DNA of 64,000 bases from Crocinitomicaceae bacterium (GCA_029249445.1 JAQWHI010000018.1:434001-498000), one strand, 5' to 3'. Positions 41,764 through 54,048 are shown, counted from the stretch's first letter. Made by a program: numbers and translations. Notes: a model not told the origin generated them from the letters alone.

Positions 41764-42824
41764 CTATTCAGTGTATAACCAATTCCGTATTCAACATAAT
41801 CTGCTCTTGCCCAGTGCGACTTTAAAACTAAATTTAAATTGATTCCGCTATTAAATATGTAGCGTATTCCAACGCGATGGTAAACATCGTCTTGAGGCGA
41901 AAACTTGTCTTTGATATAGTACCCCATTCCAAAGAGAAGATGCAGTTTATCTAAAGGCAACAAATAACCTGCAAATACTCCAATTTGCATGATTTCTAAT
42001 TGCGTTTTGGGAACATCTTCATGGTACATCAGAATGGACTGTTTTTGAATCCAATCCAGACCGACCTCAGCTCCAACACTCCTATTAAAATAACGACGTA
42101 ATACAGCATTTACTCCACCCACTGGATACTTTTCTCCACCAACAGGGAAAATTTCTTGAGCAGAAATAAACCCAACAGCTCCAAATTCCCATTTTTTATT
42201 GAATGCGTCATGCACTGGAATTTGCTCGAGATTGGCTTTGCGAATTCGATACCCATATCCGAAACTAAGGTAAGGCAGATTTAACCCTAAATTTGGCACC
42301 TTAATTCCTCCATTTGAAAAGTGCGTCATATCGAGAATTGAATTGAATGAATGAGGTCCAAACTCAAAACGATTTTCAATAGCTAAACTTACCAATGCAT
42401 TTAAATGTGTACTTACTCCAATACTCAATACATTATCATTGATATCCCAAATTCTTCCGGCATATCCTAACCCTAAACCCATTCGACCAGAAAAAGAATA
42501 GTTGTTTGTAGAAATCAGAGGTATTGAAATAAATCCATACGCCCCGGCAAAATTACCCATCAATTCGCGATTACCGACAGATCCATAGAATCCTGTCAAC
42601 CCAAAAAGTGGTTTATTGTAAGCTTTGTGCCAGCTGGACTCACCATTCCCTCTGTAAATACAACTGAATTCAGCGGCAAAAGCATGATCTGTTACAAGGT
42701 GTCCCATCACACTTCGATGCGCTGCTAAAAAGCCAATTTTTCCACGCCCTTCCAGCCACATTTCTTTTTGAGAAAAAGACAGAGTAGACAAAAATAAAAA
42801 AACAAAAAGGCACAACTTGATCAT
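41760..42824 (-). CDS. PagL-like lipid A 3-O-deacylase / acyloxyacyl hydrolase
   Basis: 354 residues with a signal peptide (cut after SFSQ, residue 19) and an outer-membrane barrel. The PagL active-site pattern HxS is present as THFSNGG (H168, S170), followed by the PNLGLN segment usual in this family; the catalytic Glu was not pinned down. PagL removes an acyl chain from lipid A. The frame is open 19 codons further upstream, but MIKLCLFVFLFLSTLSF is the obvious signal start. At 354 residues it is longer than proteobacterial PagL, as usual in Bacteroidota. Confidence 0.82.
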   Translation of the reverse strand: MIKLCLFVFLFLSTLSFSQKEMWLEGRGKIGFLAAHRSVMGHLVTDHAFAAEFSCIYRGNGESSWHKAYNKPLFGLTGFYGSVGNRELMGNFAGAYGFISIPLISTNNYSFSGRMGLGLGYAGRIWDINDNVLSIGVSTHLNALVSLAIENRFEFGPHSFNSILDMTHFSNGGIKVPNLGLNLPYLSFGYGYRIRKANLEQIPVHDAFNKKWEFGAVGFISAQEIFPVGGEKYPVGGVNAVLRRYFNRSVGAEVGLDWIQKQSILMYHEDVPKTQLEIMQIGVFAGYLLPLDKLHLLFGMGYYIKDKFSPQDDVYHRVGIRYIFNSGINLNLVLKSHWARADYVEYGIGYTLNR

Positions 42825-42908
42825 CACCTCAAATTTAACAAAAAGCAAATTGCCATACAATAATCCATGTATCAGGATCATGATATGAACATCTCCAACA
42901 ATTTCTCT

Positions 42909-42916
42909 TAATTTTG
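42909..42916 (+). promoter_or_regulatory. -7 box of mazG
   Basis: TAATTTTG, ten bases before the ATG at 42927; the leader is only a few bases long. Confidence 0.45.
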
Positions 42917-42926
42917 AAAATAAAAA

Positions 42927-43715
42927 ATGGATCCACGACTTGCTGCTTTTGAACGCCTTTTAAATACAATGGACGACCTGCGAGAAAAGTGTCCTTGGGA
43001 TAAAAAACAAACACTTGATTCCCTGCGTCACCTGACAATAGAAGAAACCTACGAACTTGCAGACGCTATCACAGATAATGATCTCAAAGCACTTGAAGGG
43101 GAAATTGGAGATCTTTTTCTTCATATGGTTTTTTATTGCAAAATCGGCCAAGAAAAAAATGCTTTTGATGTGACTACTGTTCTGAACTCAATTTGTGACA
43201 AACTCGTTCACCGACACCCCCACATATATGGCGATGTAGAAGCAACAACAGAAGAAGAAGTTAAGGAGAACTGGGAAAAACTCAAATTAAAAGAAGGGAA
43301 AAAATCAGTTCTAGAAGGAGTCCCTAATTCTCTGCCTGCATTGGTGAAAGCAACACGAATTCAAGAAAAAGCGAAAGGAATTGGTTTTGAATGGGAAAAA
43401 CGAGAAGATGTATGGGCGAAGGTAGAGGAGGAAATGAAAGAGTTGACAGCAGAGGTAAACTCGGGCGCTATTCATGAAAAAATAGAAGATGAATTTGGAG
43501 ATGTGCTTTTCTCGCTAATAAATTACGCACGTTTCTTAAAAATAAACCCTGAAAATGCGTTATCAAAAACAAACAACAAGTTCAGGCAACGGTTCATGTT
43601 GATGGAAAATTTAATGAAATTAGATTCTCTCTCTATTGACGACTCTGACCTCGAAATCATGGATACATACTGGGAGAAAGCCAAAATACAACTTCGAGCA
43701 GAACATAAATTATGA
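42927..43715 (+). CDS. mazG: Nucleoside triphosphate pyrophosphohydrolase MazG
   Basis: It hydrolyses NTPs to NMP and pyrophosphate, a house-cleaning enzyme. The 262 residues hold two MazG domains: the first with CPWDKKQT, EETYELADAI and GEIGDLFLHMVFY (about 22-72), the second with KVEEEMKELTAEV and EDEFGDVLFSLINYARFL (about 170-215). The EExxE and ExxD magnesium residues are present in both. It is divergent from the PagL-like gene. Confidence 0.95.
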   Translation: MDPRLAAFERLLNTMDDLREKCPWDKKQTLDSLRHLTIEETYELADAITDNDLKALEGEIGDLFLHMVFYCKIGQEKNAFDVTTVLNSICDKLVHRHPHIYGDVEATTEEEVKENWEKLKLKEGKKSVLEGVPNSLPALVKATRIQEKAKGIGFEWEKREDVWAKVEEEMKELTAEVNSGAIHEKIEDEFGDVLFSLINYARFLKINPENALSKTNNKFRQRFMLMENLMKLDSLSIDDSDLEIMDTYWEKAKIQLRAEHKL

Positions 43716-43839
43716 TTCATTAGATATAATCCCAATAAAACGTGAATGTAATAAATCATTCTGAGTGCAGGATTTTGATTGGAAATACGAAGAATTTTCA
43801 TTCGAATATCGTATCTTCGACCCTTTATAAATAATACTC

Positions 43840-46209
43840 ATGAAACTGTTATATACTCTTCTCCTTGTCGTCTCAAGTTTTGGAATGGCGTTCTCCCAGG
43901 ATTTCAACATACGTGGTGTAATCTACAATGGTACGAACGGTGAACCAATCTCAGACCTAAAAGTTCGTCTTCTACGATTGGACAGCACGGCTGCAGGTGG
44001 CGCTTATACTGATGGAGACGGGCTATTTTCTATTGCCAAAGTAAATAAGGGTGACTACATTTTGCAAATCGTTAACTTCGGTTTTGTTACAATTGAGCAA
44101 AAGATAACGGTCACGCGAGCAATAGGAAACAAGGATTTTACATTTGAAATGAAGAAAGACAAAGGAGTAAAAATCTTTGACGGTGTAAAAGTTACAGCAG
44201 AACATATACGCGATCAGCGAGAAATCCTTATTGGAACCGTTCGTCTGGATCAAAAAGGATTGGAACGTATTCCAAGTACTGGAGGTGAAAATGATATTGT
44301 TGCTGCGTTTAGCGTAACTCCTGGAGTTATCACAACTGGTGATCAAGGAGGACAACTGTATGTTCGCGGTGGTACTCCAATACAGAACAAAATATTACTT
44401 GATGGAATGACCATATATACCCCATTCCATTCCATTGGTTTCTTTTCAATATTTGAAACAGAGCTCATCAAAAGTGCCGACATCTACACAGGAGGATTTG
44501 ATGCCCAATACGGAGGGCGCATCTCTTCAATTATGGATATAAGCTATCGAGATGGAAACACGAAAAAATTTAGCGGGAAGGTTTCAGCATCTCCTTTCAT
44601 GGGTAAAGTAGTACTTGAGGGTCCATTGGGAAAACCAAAAGATGGGCCAGGAGGAGTCTCCTACATCTTATCAGGAAAAAGAAGTCTGGTCAACCAGTCC
44701 TCCGATTTATTGTATCGAAATATTAATATAGACGAAGAGACAGGTGAAAGCTCAGGCATGCCATTTGATTTCACAGACCTCTATGGGAAAATTACATTTA
44801 AAGGCAAGAGTCGCTCAAAATTCAGCGCTTTTGGATTCAACAATAGAGATCAAGTTCAATACGACATCGCAGATATAAAATGGAAACAAAGTGGTGGTGG
44901 TATGAATTTCTTATTGGTTCCTTCAAGCGCACCAATATTCATCAAAGGGCATGTGAATGGTAGTGGATTCTCAACAGTTTTTAAAGAAGCCTTATCTGAA
45001 GCTGATACAATCGAGAGAAGCAGTTTCGTTGGAGGATTTGATTTGGGATTTGACTTTACCTATTTCTTAAAAAACAACAGTGAAATTAACTATGGTTTAA
45101 ATTTTGGCGGATTTGACACACAGTTCACTACCTACAATGAGGCAAAACGAAAAATTGAAGCAGACAACTGGTCCACAGAAATTGGTGCATATTTTAATTT
45201 TCGATATGTAACCACACGATGGGTGATTCAACCAAGTTTTAGAGCACAGATGTATGCTTCATACGAAGGAGGTTTCTCGCCTGAACCGCGTCTGGGTATC
45301 AAATTTAATGCAACCGAACGATTTAGATTGAAAGCTTCAGGTGGTCGCTTCTCGCAAAACTTCACTTCCGCATCCTCAGACAAGGACGTCGTCAATTTAT
45401 TCAATGGAATTCTTTCAGCTCCTGAAAATGTACAAAGTACTTTCGTTACCCAGTTTCAAAATGAAAGAAATCCTAGAAATGGTATTCAATACGCTTGGCA
45501 TGCGATTGGTGGTTTCGAGCTGGACATAACAAAAAAACTCAAACTCAATGTAGAAGGATACTACAAATACTTCTCACAGTTGAGCAATATCAATCAAAAT
45601 AAACTTTATGAAGACGAGGTCCAATTCAGTCAAATTGATGACATTTATAAATTGGACTTTATACTTGAAAATGGTGAGTCAATCGGTGCTGACTTCCTCT
45701 TGAAATATTCAGACGAACGCCTTTTCTTGTGGGGTGTTTACTCATTAGGTAAATCTACACGCTGGGATGGTTTTACCACATATGCCCCTGTTTTTGACAG
45801 AAGACACAATGTGAATTTGGTTGGTACCTATTTGTTCGGAAAAGAAAAAGACCTTGAAATTAGTGTGCGATGGAATCTGGGTTCTGGATTGCCGTTCACT
45901 CCAACAATTGGATTCTATGAAAGTCAAAATTTCTCTGACGGTGTCACAACAGACTACACTACGGACAATACAGATTACATGTCGACCATACTCGGAGAAT
46001 TTAATAGCGAGCGCTTGCCATATTATCATCGATTGGATCTGTCGGCAAAGAAACGCTTCAAGTTTAAAAATCAAACTGTAATTGAGCTTGTTGGGAGTGT
46101 CACTAACCTTTACAACAGAAAAAACATCTTCTATGTAAACCGTGTGACAAGCAAAAAAATATACCAATTCCCAATTCTACCTAGTTTCGGGTTGAGCTAC
46201 AAGTGGTAA
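43840..46209 (+). CDS. TonB-dependent receptor with carboxypeptidase-regulatory domain
   Basis: 789 residues. A signal peptide (cut after AFSQ, residue 20), a CarboxypepD-regulatory-like domain (about 24-105, NGTNGEPISDLKVRLL), a plug domain (about 120-250, GVITTGDQGGQLYVRGGTPIQNKILLDGM in parts) and a 22-strand barrel ending SYKW with a terminal aromatic. It lacks the SusC length and a SusD partner, so a peptide, metal or small-molecule substrate is more likely than glycan, but no ligand is visible. TATCTTCG about 20 bases upstream is a possible -7 box. A terminator follows. Confidence 0.9.
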   Translation: MKLLYTLLLVVSSFGMAFSQDFNIRGVIYNGTNGEPISDLKVRLLRLDSTAAGGAYTDGDGLFSIAKVNKGDYILQIVNFGFVTIEQKITVTRAIGNKDFTFEMKKDKGVKIFDGVKVTAEHIRDQREILIGTVRLDQKGLERIPSTGGENDIVAAFSVTPGVITTGDQGGQLYVRGGTPIQNKILLDGMTIYTPFHSIGFFSIFETELIKSADIYTGGFDAQYGGRISSIMDISYRDGNTKKFSGKVSASPFMGKVVLEGPLGKPKDGPGGVSYILSGKRSLVNQSSDLLYRNINIDEETGESSGMPFDFTDLYGKITFKGKSRSKFSAFGFNNRDQVQYDIADIKWKQSGGGMNFLLVPSSAPIFIKGHVNGSGFSTVFKEALSEADTIERSSFVGGFDLGFDFTYFLKNNSEINYGLNFGGFDTQFTTYNEAKRKIEADNWSTEIGAYFNFRYVTTRWVIQPSFRAQMYASYEGGFSPEPRLGIKFNATERFRLKASGGRFSQNFTSASSDKDVVNLFNGILSAPENVQSTFVTQFQNERNPRNGIQYAWHAIGGFELDITKKLKLNVEGYYKYFSQLSNINQNKLYEDEVQFSQIDDIYKLDFILENGESIGADFLLKYSDERLFLWGVYSLGKSTRWDGFTTYAPVFDRRHNVNLVGTYLFGKEKDLEISVRWNLGSGLPFTPTIGFYESQNFSDGVTTDYTTDNTDYMSTILGEFNSERLPYYHRLDLSAKKRFKFKNQTVIELVGSVTNLYNRKNIFYVNRVTSKKIYQFPILPSFGLSYKW

Positions 46210-46230
46210 AATATATCATAGGATAATACT

Positions 46231-46260
46231 AAAAACCCCTTCATAATCGAAGGGATTTTT
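46231..46260 (+). terminator. Terminator of the TonB-dependent receptor gene
   Basis: AAAAACCCCTTC / GAAGGGATTTTT with an ATAATC-type loop and a T tract. It is nearly symmetrical and may also serve the convergent DUF2490 gene. Confidence 0.75.
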
Positions 46261-46301
46261 TACCCACGTGTTTTTATACTCCCGATTTAAGCATTAAAAA
46301 T

Positions 46302-46997
46302 TCAATTGATCTTGTGATGCAGACTGAACTGCAATTGGTTGCTCTTCCAATTGTTCGTCAATTGATTCATAATCCCCAATTGGACTTTCAAATTGTCTTT
46401 TAAGTAATATCCAAACGCAGCATAAAATCTATTTCGATCGAAAATTTCAACGGATTTATTTTCACCAATAGTGCGTTGGCCGTTTACAAAAATTTCGTTG
46501 TACAAAGCAAGGTATAAGGTCTTCTTCTTCATTTCCTTTGAGGTCAATCCAACGTTTAGAAACAGATTGTAACGGTAGCGTGTTCTGAAATTTTGATTCT
46601 CAACAAATCGCTGTTCGTAGCGGAAACGATTGTTCATATAAAAACGACCACCAATTTTAACGGGCACTAATGCTTCCTGATACATCCGGCTTTCCCTTGA
46701 TGTGCTATTGTCTGGACCAAACGTTCCTGTCGTAACATCTCCATAGCCTAATGTCAACTTGACATTAGCATTTTTCGGTTTGTACGTTAAACCGCCGCGC
46801 ACAAGTAATTGTTCAAGGTCGCCTCCAAAATTCCAATTTCGATGTTGAACATCCCCTTGGACTCCCCATGGAGAGTCTTTGAATGTTGTATTGAAGAAGT
46901 ACATGTACCAAGCACCGACTTTACTTTGATCAATTTGAGAAATAACTGATGTCGATAGAAATATCGAGATCAACATAAAAACTAAACTATACTTCAT
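46302..46997 (-). CDS. DUF2490 outer-membrane protein
   Basis: 231 residues. A signal peptide (cut after VISQ, about residue 21) and a beta-barrel rich in aromatic and basic residues. The family start VGAWYMYFFNTTF and the segments HRNWNFGGDLEQLLVRGGL and RFRYEQRFVEN are DUF2490 marks. The function of the family is not known; members are common in Bacteroidota and Alphaproteobacteria. Convergent with the TonB-dependent receptor. Confidence 0.83.
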   Translation of the reverse strand: MKYSLVFMLISIFLSTSVISQIDQSKVGAWYMYFFNTTFKDSPWGVQGDVQHRNWNFGGDLEQLLVRGGLTYKPKNANVKLTLGYGDVTTGTFGPDNSTSRESRMYQEALVPVKIGGRFYMNNRFRYEQRFVENQNFRTRYRYNLFLNVGLTSKEMKKKTLYLALYNEIFVNGQRTIGENKSVEIFDRNRFYAAFGYYLKDNLKVQLGIMNQLTNNWKSNQLQFSLHHKIN

Positions 46998-47124
46998 CTT
47001 CTTATTTTAATTGTGAGGATTTGTCAACTTTTTGCTCAATCCAAAATTAAAAAATAGTTTTCGATGACAAACTGAAGATTACTCGGAATCTTGGTTTGGA
47101 AAATCCAACAAAAGTTAAAATGAC

Positions 47125-48858
47125 CTATTGCTTCCAAGCTTCATAAGTGCGTACCTGATTGTGGGATGGCGCTTCGATCTTCGCAACTGAATAACTATTG
47201 TAGAAAAAACGATTTACTTCGGGGAATACCAATCGTAAGATATGACCATTTCGATTTATGGTAATTTCTTTTGCATCATCATCGAAGTAACTCAACCATT
47301 TCTCCAATTCCCCATCCAATGAAATATTATTCACTGCAATCATTTGATCATTGAGCATAACCCCAGCTGTGTCTGCCGGTCCTCCGGGATAAATTGATTT
47401 GACAATGAAACCCTTCCCGTTACTAATTGCTTTAAATCCAAGTTTAGCTCCTGAATAGCTTTCAACCGGTTTATGAATCAACTCCAAGCCAATACAATCC
47501 AACGCATCAGTTATGATTGACTCATATGGTTTATTTCCATTAATATAATCGTCAAAAAACGCTTGAAATGATTCACCAGAAACAGCTTCTATCTCTGCTT
47601 GATAGTTTGCCGCTGAAACGCCTTTATTTTTGATTGAAAAATTAAAGTACAATCGCTTCATTACTTCATCCAAACCATACTTGTTGCTTGTCGCTTTGCG
47701 TATTCGAACATCTGTTACAAAAGCCAATAAACAGCCCTCGGTGTATATCGAAACCTTTCTACCTGGAGCTCCTGTAGTATAGCCATCAACCCAGGTATCA
47801 AAGGAAGATTCTGCAACTGAGTAGTTGAACCTCCCATGATTGTCAAAATGTCGTTGCAACTGAGCGTTCAATTCCTTGAAATAGGCTTGTTCATCAAAAA
47901 CTCCACTTTTAAATAAAAACAAATCTCCTTGGTAGGTCGTAACACCCTCACAAAGATACCCCAATTTCGAATAGTTCTCTTTTGTAAAATCATATGGAAA
48001 CATTTCAATAGGTCGAATTGCTTTGACATTCCAAGTATGATACAATTCATGAGAACTCACACCCAATAGTTCAGCGTACAACTCATCAAAAACAGCATAA
48101 GAGGGGCCTAATGAAATTACGGTAGACTTTTGATGTTCTACACCATGATAGGCCTTATATGGAAGTATTTGATTCAAAAAATGATATTCTTTGACTGGAA
48201 ACTCATTGAATTTTTCAATTTGCTTGTCGGTAAACGCTTTAAAATCTGTCAAAAGACGTTTCCAATCTGGCTTAACTTCACCGTTAAACCAAACATGAAA
48301 CTTTACTCCGTGAGACTCATATTCATTGTGTAACAAACCTTCAGATGCAATAAAAGGCGTATCCAACAACTCTTCAATACTCTCAACTTTCCAATCGTTT
48401 CCATTGGGTGTTAGGGAAGATGCTACTTGCCACTCATCTGGTATATCAAGAACAATATGTACCTCTGAGTTGTAGGTTTCTTCGGTATAAACACAGCAAT
48501 TGACAGGGTTCACATATAATTGATTCGCATCTAAGAATGTAGAGCCCGCATTCAGTTCGGCTGCGTAATACTTGTATTTCACCGTTATTGATGCAGTCGA
48601 CGAGGTATCAACTGCCCAACTATCTTTCGTTATTTTATCAGCGGTAATAATTTTACCTTGATCATTAAATACGATGAAATTATTTATATTTTTTGCAAAA
48701 TTACCTAATTCATAGCGCCCAGGCCTCCAACTTGGAAGCTGTAAAACAGTTTGAACTGTTGATGTATCAAAAACTGCGCTGATGTGCACATACTGCTGAT
48801 GCGGGTTTTCTATTCCGAAAGTAAATTTTGTCATACTATCCAATAATTTATTCCTCAA
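47125..48858 (-). CDS. M61-family metallopeptidase with PDZ domain
   Basis: 577 residues. The N-terminal beta domain (about 10-165) precedes a thermolysin-like catalytic domain with HELYH (270-274) and the third zinc ligand E304 in CEGVTTY. A PDZ domain follows (about 455-545, KGFIVKSIYPGGPADTAGV). The family includes glycyl aminopeptidase. I see no signal peptide: the start is MRNKLLDSMTKFTFGIENP, and MTKFTF (residue 9) is an equally likely start, so the enzyme seems cytoplasmic, while many relatives in this phylum carry a signal. Confidence 0.9.
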   Translation of the reverse strand: MRNKLLDSMTKFTFGIENPHQQYVHISAVFDTSTVQTVLQLPSWRPGRYELGNFAKNINNFIVFNDQGKIITADKITKDSWAVDTSSTASITVKYKYYAAELNAGSTFLDANQLYVNPVNCCVYTEETYNSEVHIVLDIPDEWQVASSLTPNGNDWKVESIEELLDTPFIASEGLLHNEYESHGVKFHVWFNGEVKPDWKRLLTDFKAFTDKQIEKFNEFPVKEYHFLNQILPYKAYHGVEHQKSTVISLGPSYAVFDELYAELLGVSSHELYHTWNVKAIRPIEMFPYDFTKENYSKLGYLCEGVTTYQGDLFLFKSGVFDEQAYFKELNAQLQRHFDNHGRFNYSVAESSFDTWVDGYTTGAPGRKVSIYTEGCLLAFVTDVRIRKATSNKYGLDEVMKRLYFNFSIKNKGVSAANYQAEIEAVSGESFQAFFDDYINGNKPYESIITDALDCIGLELIHKPVESYSGAKLGFKAISNGKGFIVKSIYPGGPADTAGVMLNDQMIAVNNISLDGELEKWLSYFDDDAKEITINRNGHILRLVFPEVNRFFYNSYSVAKIEAPSHNQVRTYEAWKQ

Positions 48859-48883
48859 AATTTGAATAAGCGCGCTTCAAATG

Positions 48884-50506
<1,623 letters not shown>

Positions 50507-50590
50507 TTACGATCAAATTTGACCGCAAAGATAGGCTTTTAATGACTGGTTTCTATCAATTTAGTGTGAAAATAATATTGACTATCTGCA

Positions 50591-51103
50591 CTATTGCATC
50601 CATTTCAGATTTCTCGAGTAGAGTAAAATGAAAACCAATGAGATTGCTGACCCAAATAAAACATAGTTTGTTGGTACATTTCCAATCGATACATAGGCAT
50701 AGATTGAGACAAAACTAAGAATGCTATATATGATGTACAAATGAAAACCCAATCGATACCCCTTAAACATTCGTAAGGCTGCATATGCACCCAAAACACA
50801 AACAATTATGGAAATAAATGCAGCTAAATAATGATTTTCATTCACTTGTTTGAACATTCGTATTGATGTTTGCATTGAATCAACAAAGGAATCTGCGCCT
50901 ATCTCCTTCATTTTATCAATTTCCTCCTGAAAACTTACAAGTTGACTTTGCATTTGGTCATTGTTTAATGGACCAGAAACCAACTTCAAAAGACTCCCTA
51001 AAAATTCAAATCCTGTTGAAATAAAGGTTAAAATACAAAGAACTAGTAGAAATTTTGGTCTCTTTTTTTGTTCATTTACAGGTTGTTGCTCTAATTCACT
51101 CAT
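50591..51103 (-). CDS. Four-helix membrane protein, unknown function
   Basis: 170 residues: a polar N-terminus, then transmembrane segments at about 17-38, 91-110, 117-135 and 143-163, with a periplasmic or cytoplasmic helical loop (about 45-88, rich in Gln/Met). Family not recognised. It lies 26 bases after the stop of hutH on the same strand and could be the last gene of hisS-hutH, without evident functional link. Confidence 0.65.
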   Translation of the reverse strand: MSELEQQPVNEQKKRPKFLLVLCILTFISTGFEFLGSLLKLVSGPLNNDQMQSQLVSFQEEIDKMKEIGADSFVDSMQTSIRMFKQVNENHYLAAFISIIVCVLGAYAALRMFKGYRLGFHLYIIYSILSFVSIYAYVSIGNVPTNYVLFGSAISLVFILLYSRNLKWMQ

Positions 51104-51129
51104 TCATTTAATATTTTCAGTTGATATAA

Positions 51130-52611
51130 TTATAGTTGGTTCTTAACAAACTCAACACTTTTACGCATTAATGGATGCAAATATTGGTCTTCTTCAATAA
51201 AAGGAACAACTGCTCTAAAGCGACTCCTCAAGGACTCGAGGACCGGAGAGCTCTTCTCTTTCCTAAAATCCATGGCTTGAGCAGCATTCAAGAGTTCTAC
51301 ACCCTGAATAGAGTAACAATTTTCAATGATACGGTAAAGTTTTGTTGCAGCATTAGACCCCATACTCACATGATCCTCTTGGCCATTGCTTGAATCAATC
51401 GAATCAATACTGGCTGGAGCACACAGCTGCTTGTTTTGACTTACAATCGATGCAGCAGTATATTGTGGAATCATAAAACCTGAATTTAATCCTGGTTTTG
51501 CAACCAGAAATGACGGTAAACCTCTCGTTCCAGAAATCAACTTATAAATCCTTCGCTCTGAAATGCTTCCTAACTCAGCTAAAGCTATTGCTAAGAAGTC
51601 CAATGATATTGCCAACGGCTGTCCATGAAAATTCCCAGCTGAAACCACATCATCCTCTTCCACAAATACTGTCGGATTGTCAGTAACTGCATTGATCTCT
51701 CGTTCTAAAATTGATTCACAATAGTCAATCGCATCTTTTGATGCACCGTGTACTTGGGGAATACACCGAAATGAGTAAGGATCTTGTACGTGCTCTTTTA
51801 CTCGATCAATCATTTCACTTCCTGCTAACAACGAACGAAACACTTCCGCCGTTTGAATTTGTCCAACTTGCTTACGAATCTCGTTTACATTTTTCTGAAA
51901 AGGATTCTTTCTTCCATCATAAGCTTCCAACGAAAGGGCTCCAATACTATTAAATTGACTCCAAAGTTTCTTTGCATTTGATACCGCATAAGTTCCGTAG
52001 GAACTCATAAACTGAGTTCCATTTAAAAGTGCCAACCCTTCTTTTGATCTCAATACAATTGGAGCTAAATTATTTTCCTTTAGTACATCTGAACTTAAAG
52101 TTCGCTTGCCATCAACATACATTTCACCCTCCCCCAACAATGGAAGAGACATGTGTGCCAAAGGCGCTAAATCTCCAGATGCACCGAGACTTCCTTGCTG
52201 GTATACAATAGGAGTCATACCATTATTGTAGAAGTACAACAACCGTTCTATCGTTGCCAACTGTGCTCCTGAATTGCCGTGTGATAATCCTAAAACCTTT
52301 AGCAATAACATTCTTCGAACAATTTCAACTGGAACTTCATCTCCCAATCCACAAGCATGTGAAACAACAAGGTTTCGTTGAAGCTGTCCGAATTCACCTG
52401 ATGAGATGGGTGTATTGCACAGCGATCCAAAACCTGTATTCACTCCATAAATGAGTTGATCATGGTCTTTTACTTTTTCATCTAGATAATTTCTACACCT
52501 CTCAATTTCGGCTTTTACACTTGCATCAAGCAAAACCTCAGTATCTGACTGAAGTATCTCATCAAGCTGTGCTAGAGAGATCCATTCATTTTTGATAATA
52601 AACTTTTTCAT
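51130..52611 (-). CDS. hutH: Histidine ammonia-lyase
   Basis: It converts histidine to urocanate and ammonia, the first step of histidine breakdown. 493 residues. The MIO cofactor forms from A144-S145-G146 in GSLGASGDLAPLAH. Also present are YGVNTGFGSL (active-site Tyr) and GNFHGQPLA. It is separated from hisS by one base, and no hutU, hutI or hutG is in the window. Tyrosine ammonia-lyases share this fold; the family wording (e.g. the SHACGLG segment) favours HutH. Confidence 0.9.
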   Translation of the reverse strand: MKKFIIKNEWISLAQLDEILQSDTEVLLDASVKAEIERCRNYLDEKVKDHDQLIYGVNTGFGSLCNTPISSGEFGQLQRNLVVSHACGLGDEVPVEIVRRMLLLKVLGLSHGNSGAQLATIERLLYFYNNGMTPIVYQQGSLGASGDLAPLAHMSLPLLGEGEMYVDGKRTLSSDVLKENNLAPIVLRSKEGLALLNGTQFMSSYGTYAVSNAKKLWSQFNSIGALSLEAYDGRKNPFQKNVNEIRKQVGQIQTAEVFRSLLAGSEMIDRVKEHVQDPYSFRCIPQVHGASKDAIDYCESILEREINAVTDNPTVFVEEDDVVSAGNFHGQPLAISLDFLAIALAELGSISERRIYKLISGTRGLPSFLVAKPGLNSGFMIPQYTAASIVSQNKQLCAPASIDSIDSSNGQEDHVSMGSNAATKLYRIIENCYSIQGVELLNAAQAMDFRKEKSSPVLESLRSRFRAVVPFIEEDQYLHPLMRKSVEFVKNQL

Positions 52612-52612
52612 A

Positions 52613-53983
52613 CTATCCTTTCAAGTGAGCAACTGCTGCATCAAAACTAAGTTCCAACTGATTACCAGTCTCCATGTCCTTAATCAATAACATATTTTTT
52701 TCTATCTCATTCTCACCAATCAGAGCAATGTACTTCACGCCGCGATCGTTGGCATATTTCATTTGCTTTTTCATTTTTACCGATGCTGGATAGAGTTCTG
52801 ATGAAACCCCTTCAATGCGCATTCTCTTGACAAGTTTCAAGCAATGAAGTTCTTCTTTCGTTCCAAAATTGACAAACAATAGATCCAATCTATTGTCCAC
52901 TTCATCAGGAAACAAATCGAGTTCTGTGATGACATCATAAATTCGATCTGCTCCAAAAGATATACCTACACCAGACATACCTTTCATGCCAAAAACACCT
53001 GTCAAATCATCGTAGCGACCGCCACCACAAATACTTCCCATCTTGACACCATTTGCTTTCACCTCAAAAATTGCACCTGTATAATAATTAAGCCCTCTCG
53101 CCAAAGTCACATCAAATTCAATTTTCGCACGTTTCAATCCAAGCATTTCAACACGATTCAAAACATCTTCCAATTCAGCAATTCCCTCCAAGCCGATCTC
53201 ACTTGTTTTGAGATATGCTTTCATTTCTGACAATCGAGTCTTTGTATCTCCTTTCAATTCGAACAAAGGCTCTATTTTATTCAACGCATCATCTGAAAGA
53301 CCTTTCTCTTTGAGTTCTTTCACAACACCTTCTTTCCCAATTTTATCTAATTTATCGATTGCAACAGTAATTGGAATAATTTTATCTGTTTCACCACTTA
53401 ATTCAGCAATTCCCGTAAGAATTTTTCGGTTATTCAACTTTATAGTAAAATCTGGAATTTCGAGTGAAGTGAGAACCTCATCAAAGAGCAAAATAAAATC
53501 CACTTCATACAAAAGTGAATCACTCCCTACAACGTCTGCATCACATTGATAAAACTCCTGATACCTTCCGTGCTGAGGTCGATCTGCTCTCCAAACGGGT
53601 TGAATCTGGTACCTTTTGAATGGAAAAGATATTTCGTTCTGATGCTGCACAACAAAACGAGCAAACGGTACAGTAAGATCATACCTCAAGGCTTTCTCAG
53701 CCAGTGAATTCGAGAAACGAGCTAGATTACCTGCTTCAAGTGCAGTAACATCTGCCTTTCTAACTTTTTCACCTGAGTTTAAAATTTTAAAAATCAAGCG
53801 ATCTCCTTCTTCACCGTATTTGCCGAGAAGTGTAGAAGAAAGTTCAAATGAAGGTGTCTCAATTGGAGCAAATCCATATGTTTCAAAGGATTTACGTATT
53901 GTTTCAAATATATAGGATCTTTTGGCTACTTCTGCAGGTAAAAAATCTCTTGTTCCTTTCGCTATAGATGGTTTCTGTGCCAT
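52613..53983 (-). CDS. hisS: Histidyl-tRNA synthetase
   Basis: Class II synthetase charging tRNA-His. 456 residues. Motif 1 region [10 protein letters not shown], motif 2 [12 protein letters not shown] and [25 protein letters not shown] (in parts), the histidine loop [15 protein letters not shown], motif 3 [11 protein letters not shown] and GISFGADRI, and the anticodon-binding domain from about residue 365. Start [16 protein letters not shown] is typical. One base separates its stop from the hutH start codon, so charging and degradation of histidine are encoded together. Confidence 0.97.
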   Translation of the reverse strand: MAQKPSIAKGTRDFLPAEVAKRSYIFETIRKSFETYGFAPIETPSFELSSTLLGKYGEEGDRLIFKILNSGEKVRKADVTALEAGNLARFSNSLAEKALRYDLTVPFARFVVQHQNEISFPFKRYQIQPVWRADRPQHGRYQEFYQCDADVVGSDSLLYEVDFILLFDEVLTSLEIPDFTIKLNNRKILTGIAELSGETDKIIPITVAIDKLDKIGKEGVVKELKEKGLSDDALNKIEPLFELKGDTKTRLSEMKAYLKTSEIGLEGIAELEDVLNRVEMLGLKRAKIEFDVTLARGLNYYTGAIFEVKANGVKMGSICGGGRYDDLTGVFGMKGMSGVGISFGADRIYDVITELDLFPDEVDNRLDLLFVNFGTKEELHCLKLVKRMRIEGVSSELYPASVKMKKQMKYANDRGVKYIALIGENEIEKNMLLIKDMETGNQLELSFDAAVAHLKG

Positions 53984-54048
53984 TTACATAATATTGTAAG
54001 GTAAAGGTAATAAATGCCTTTCGATTGTGTCAATAAAGGGTTTGGTTT

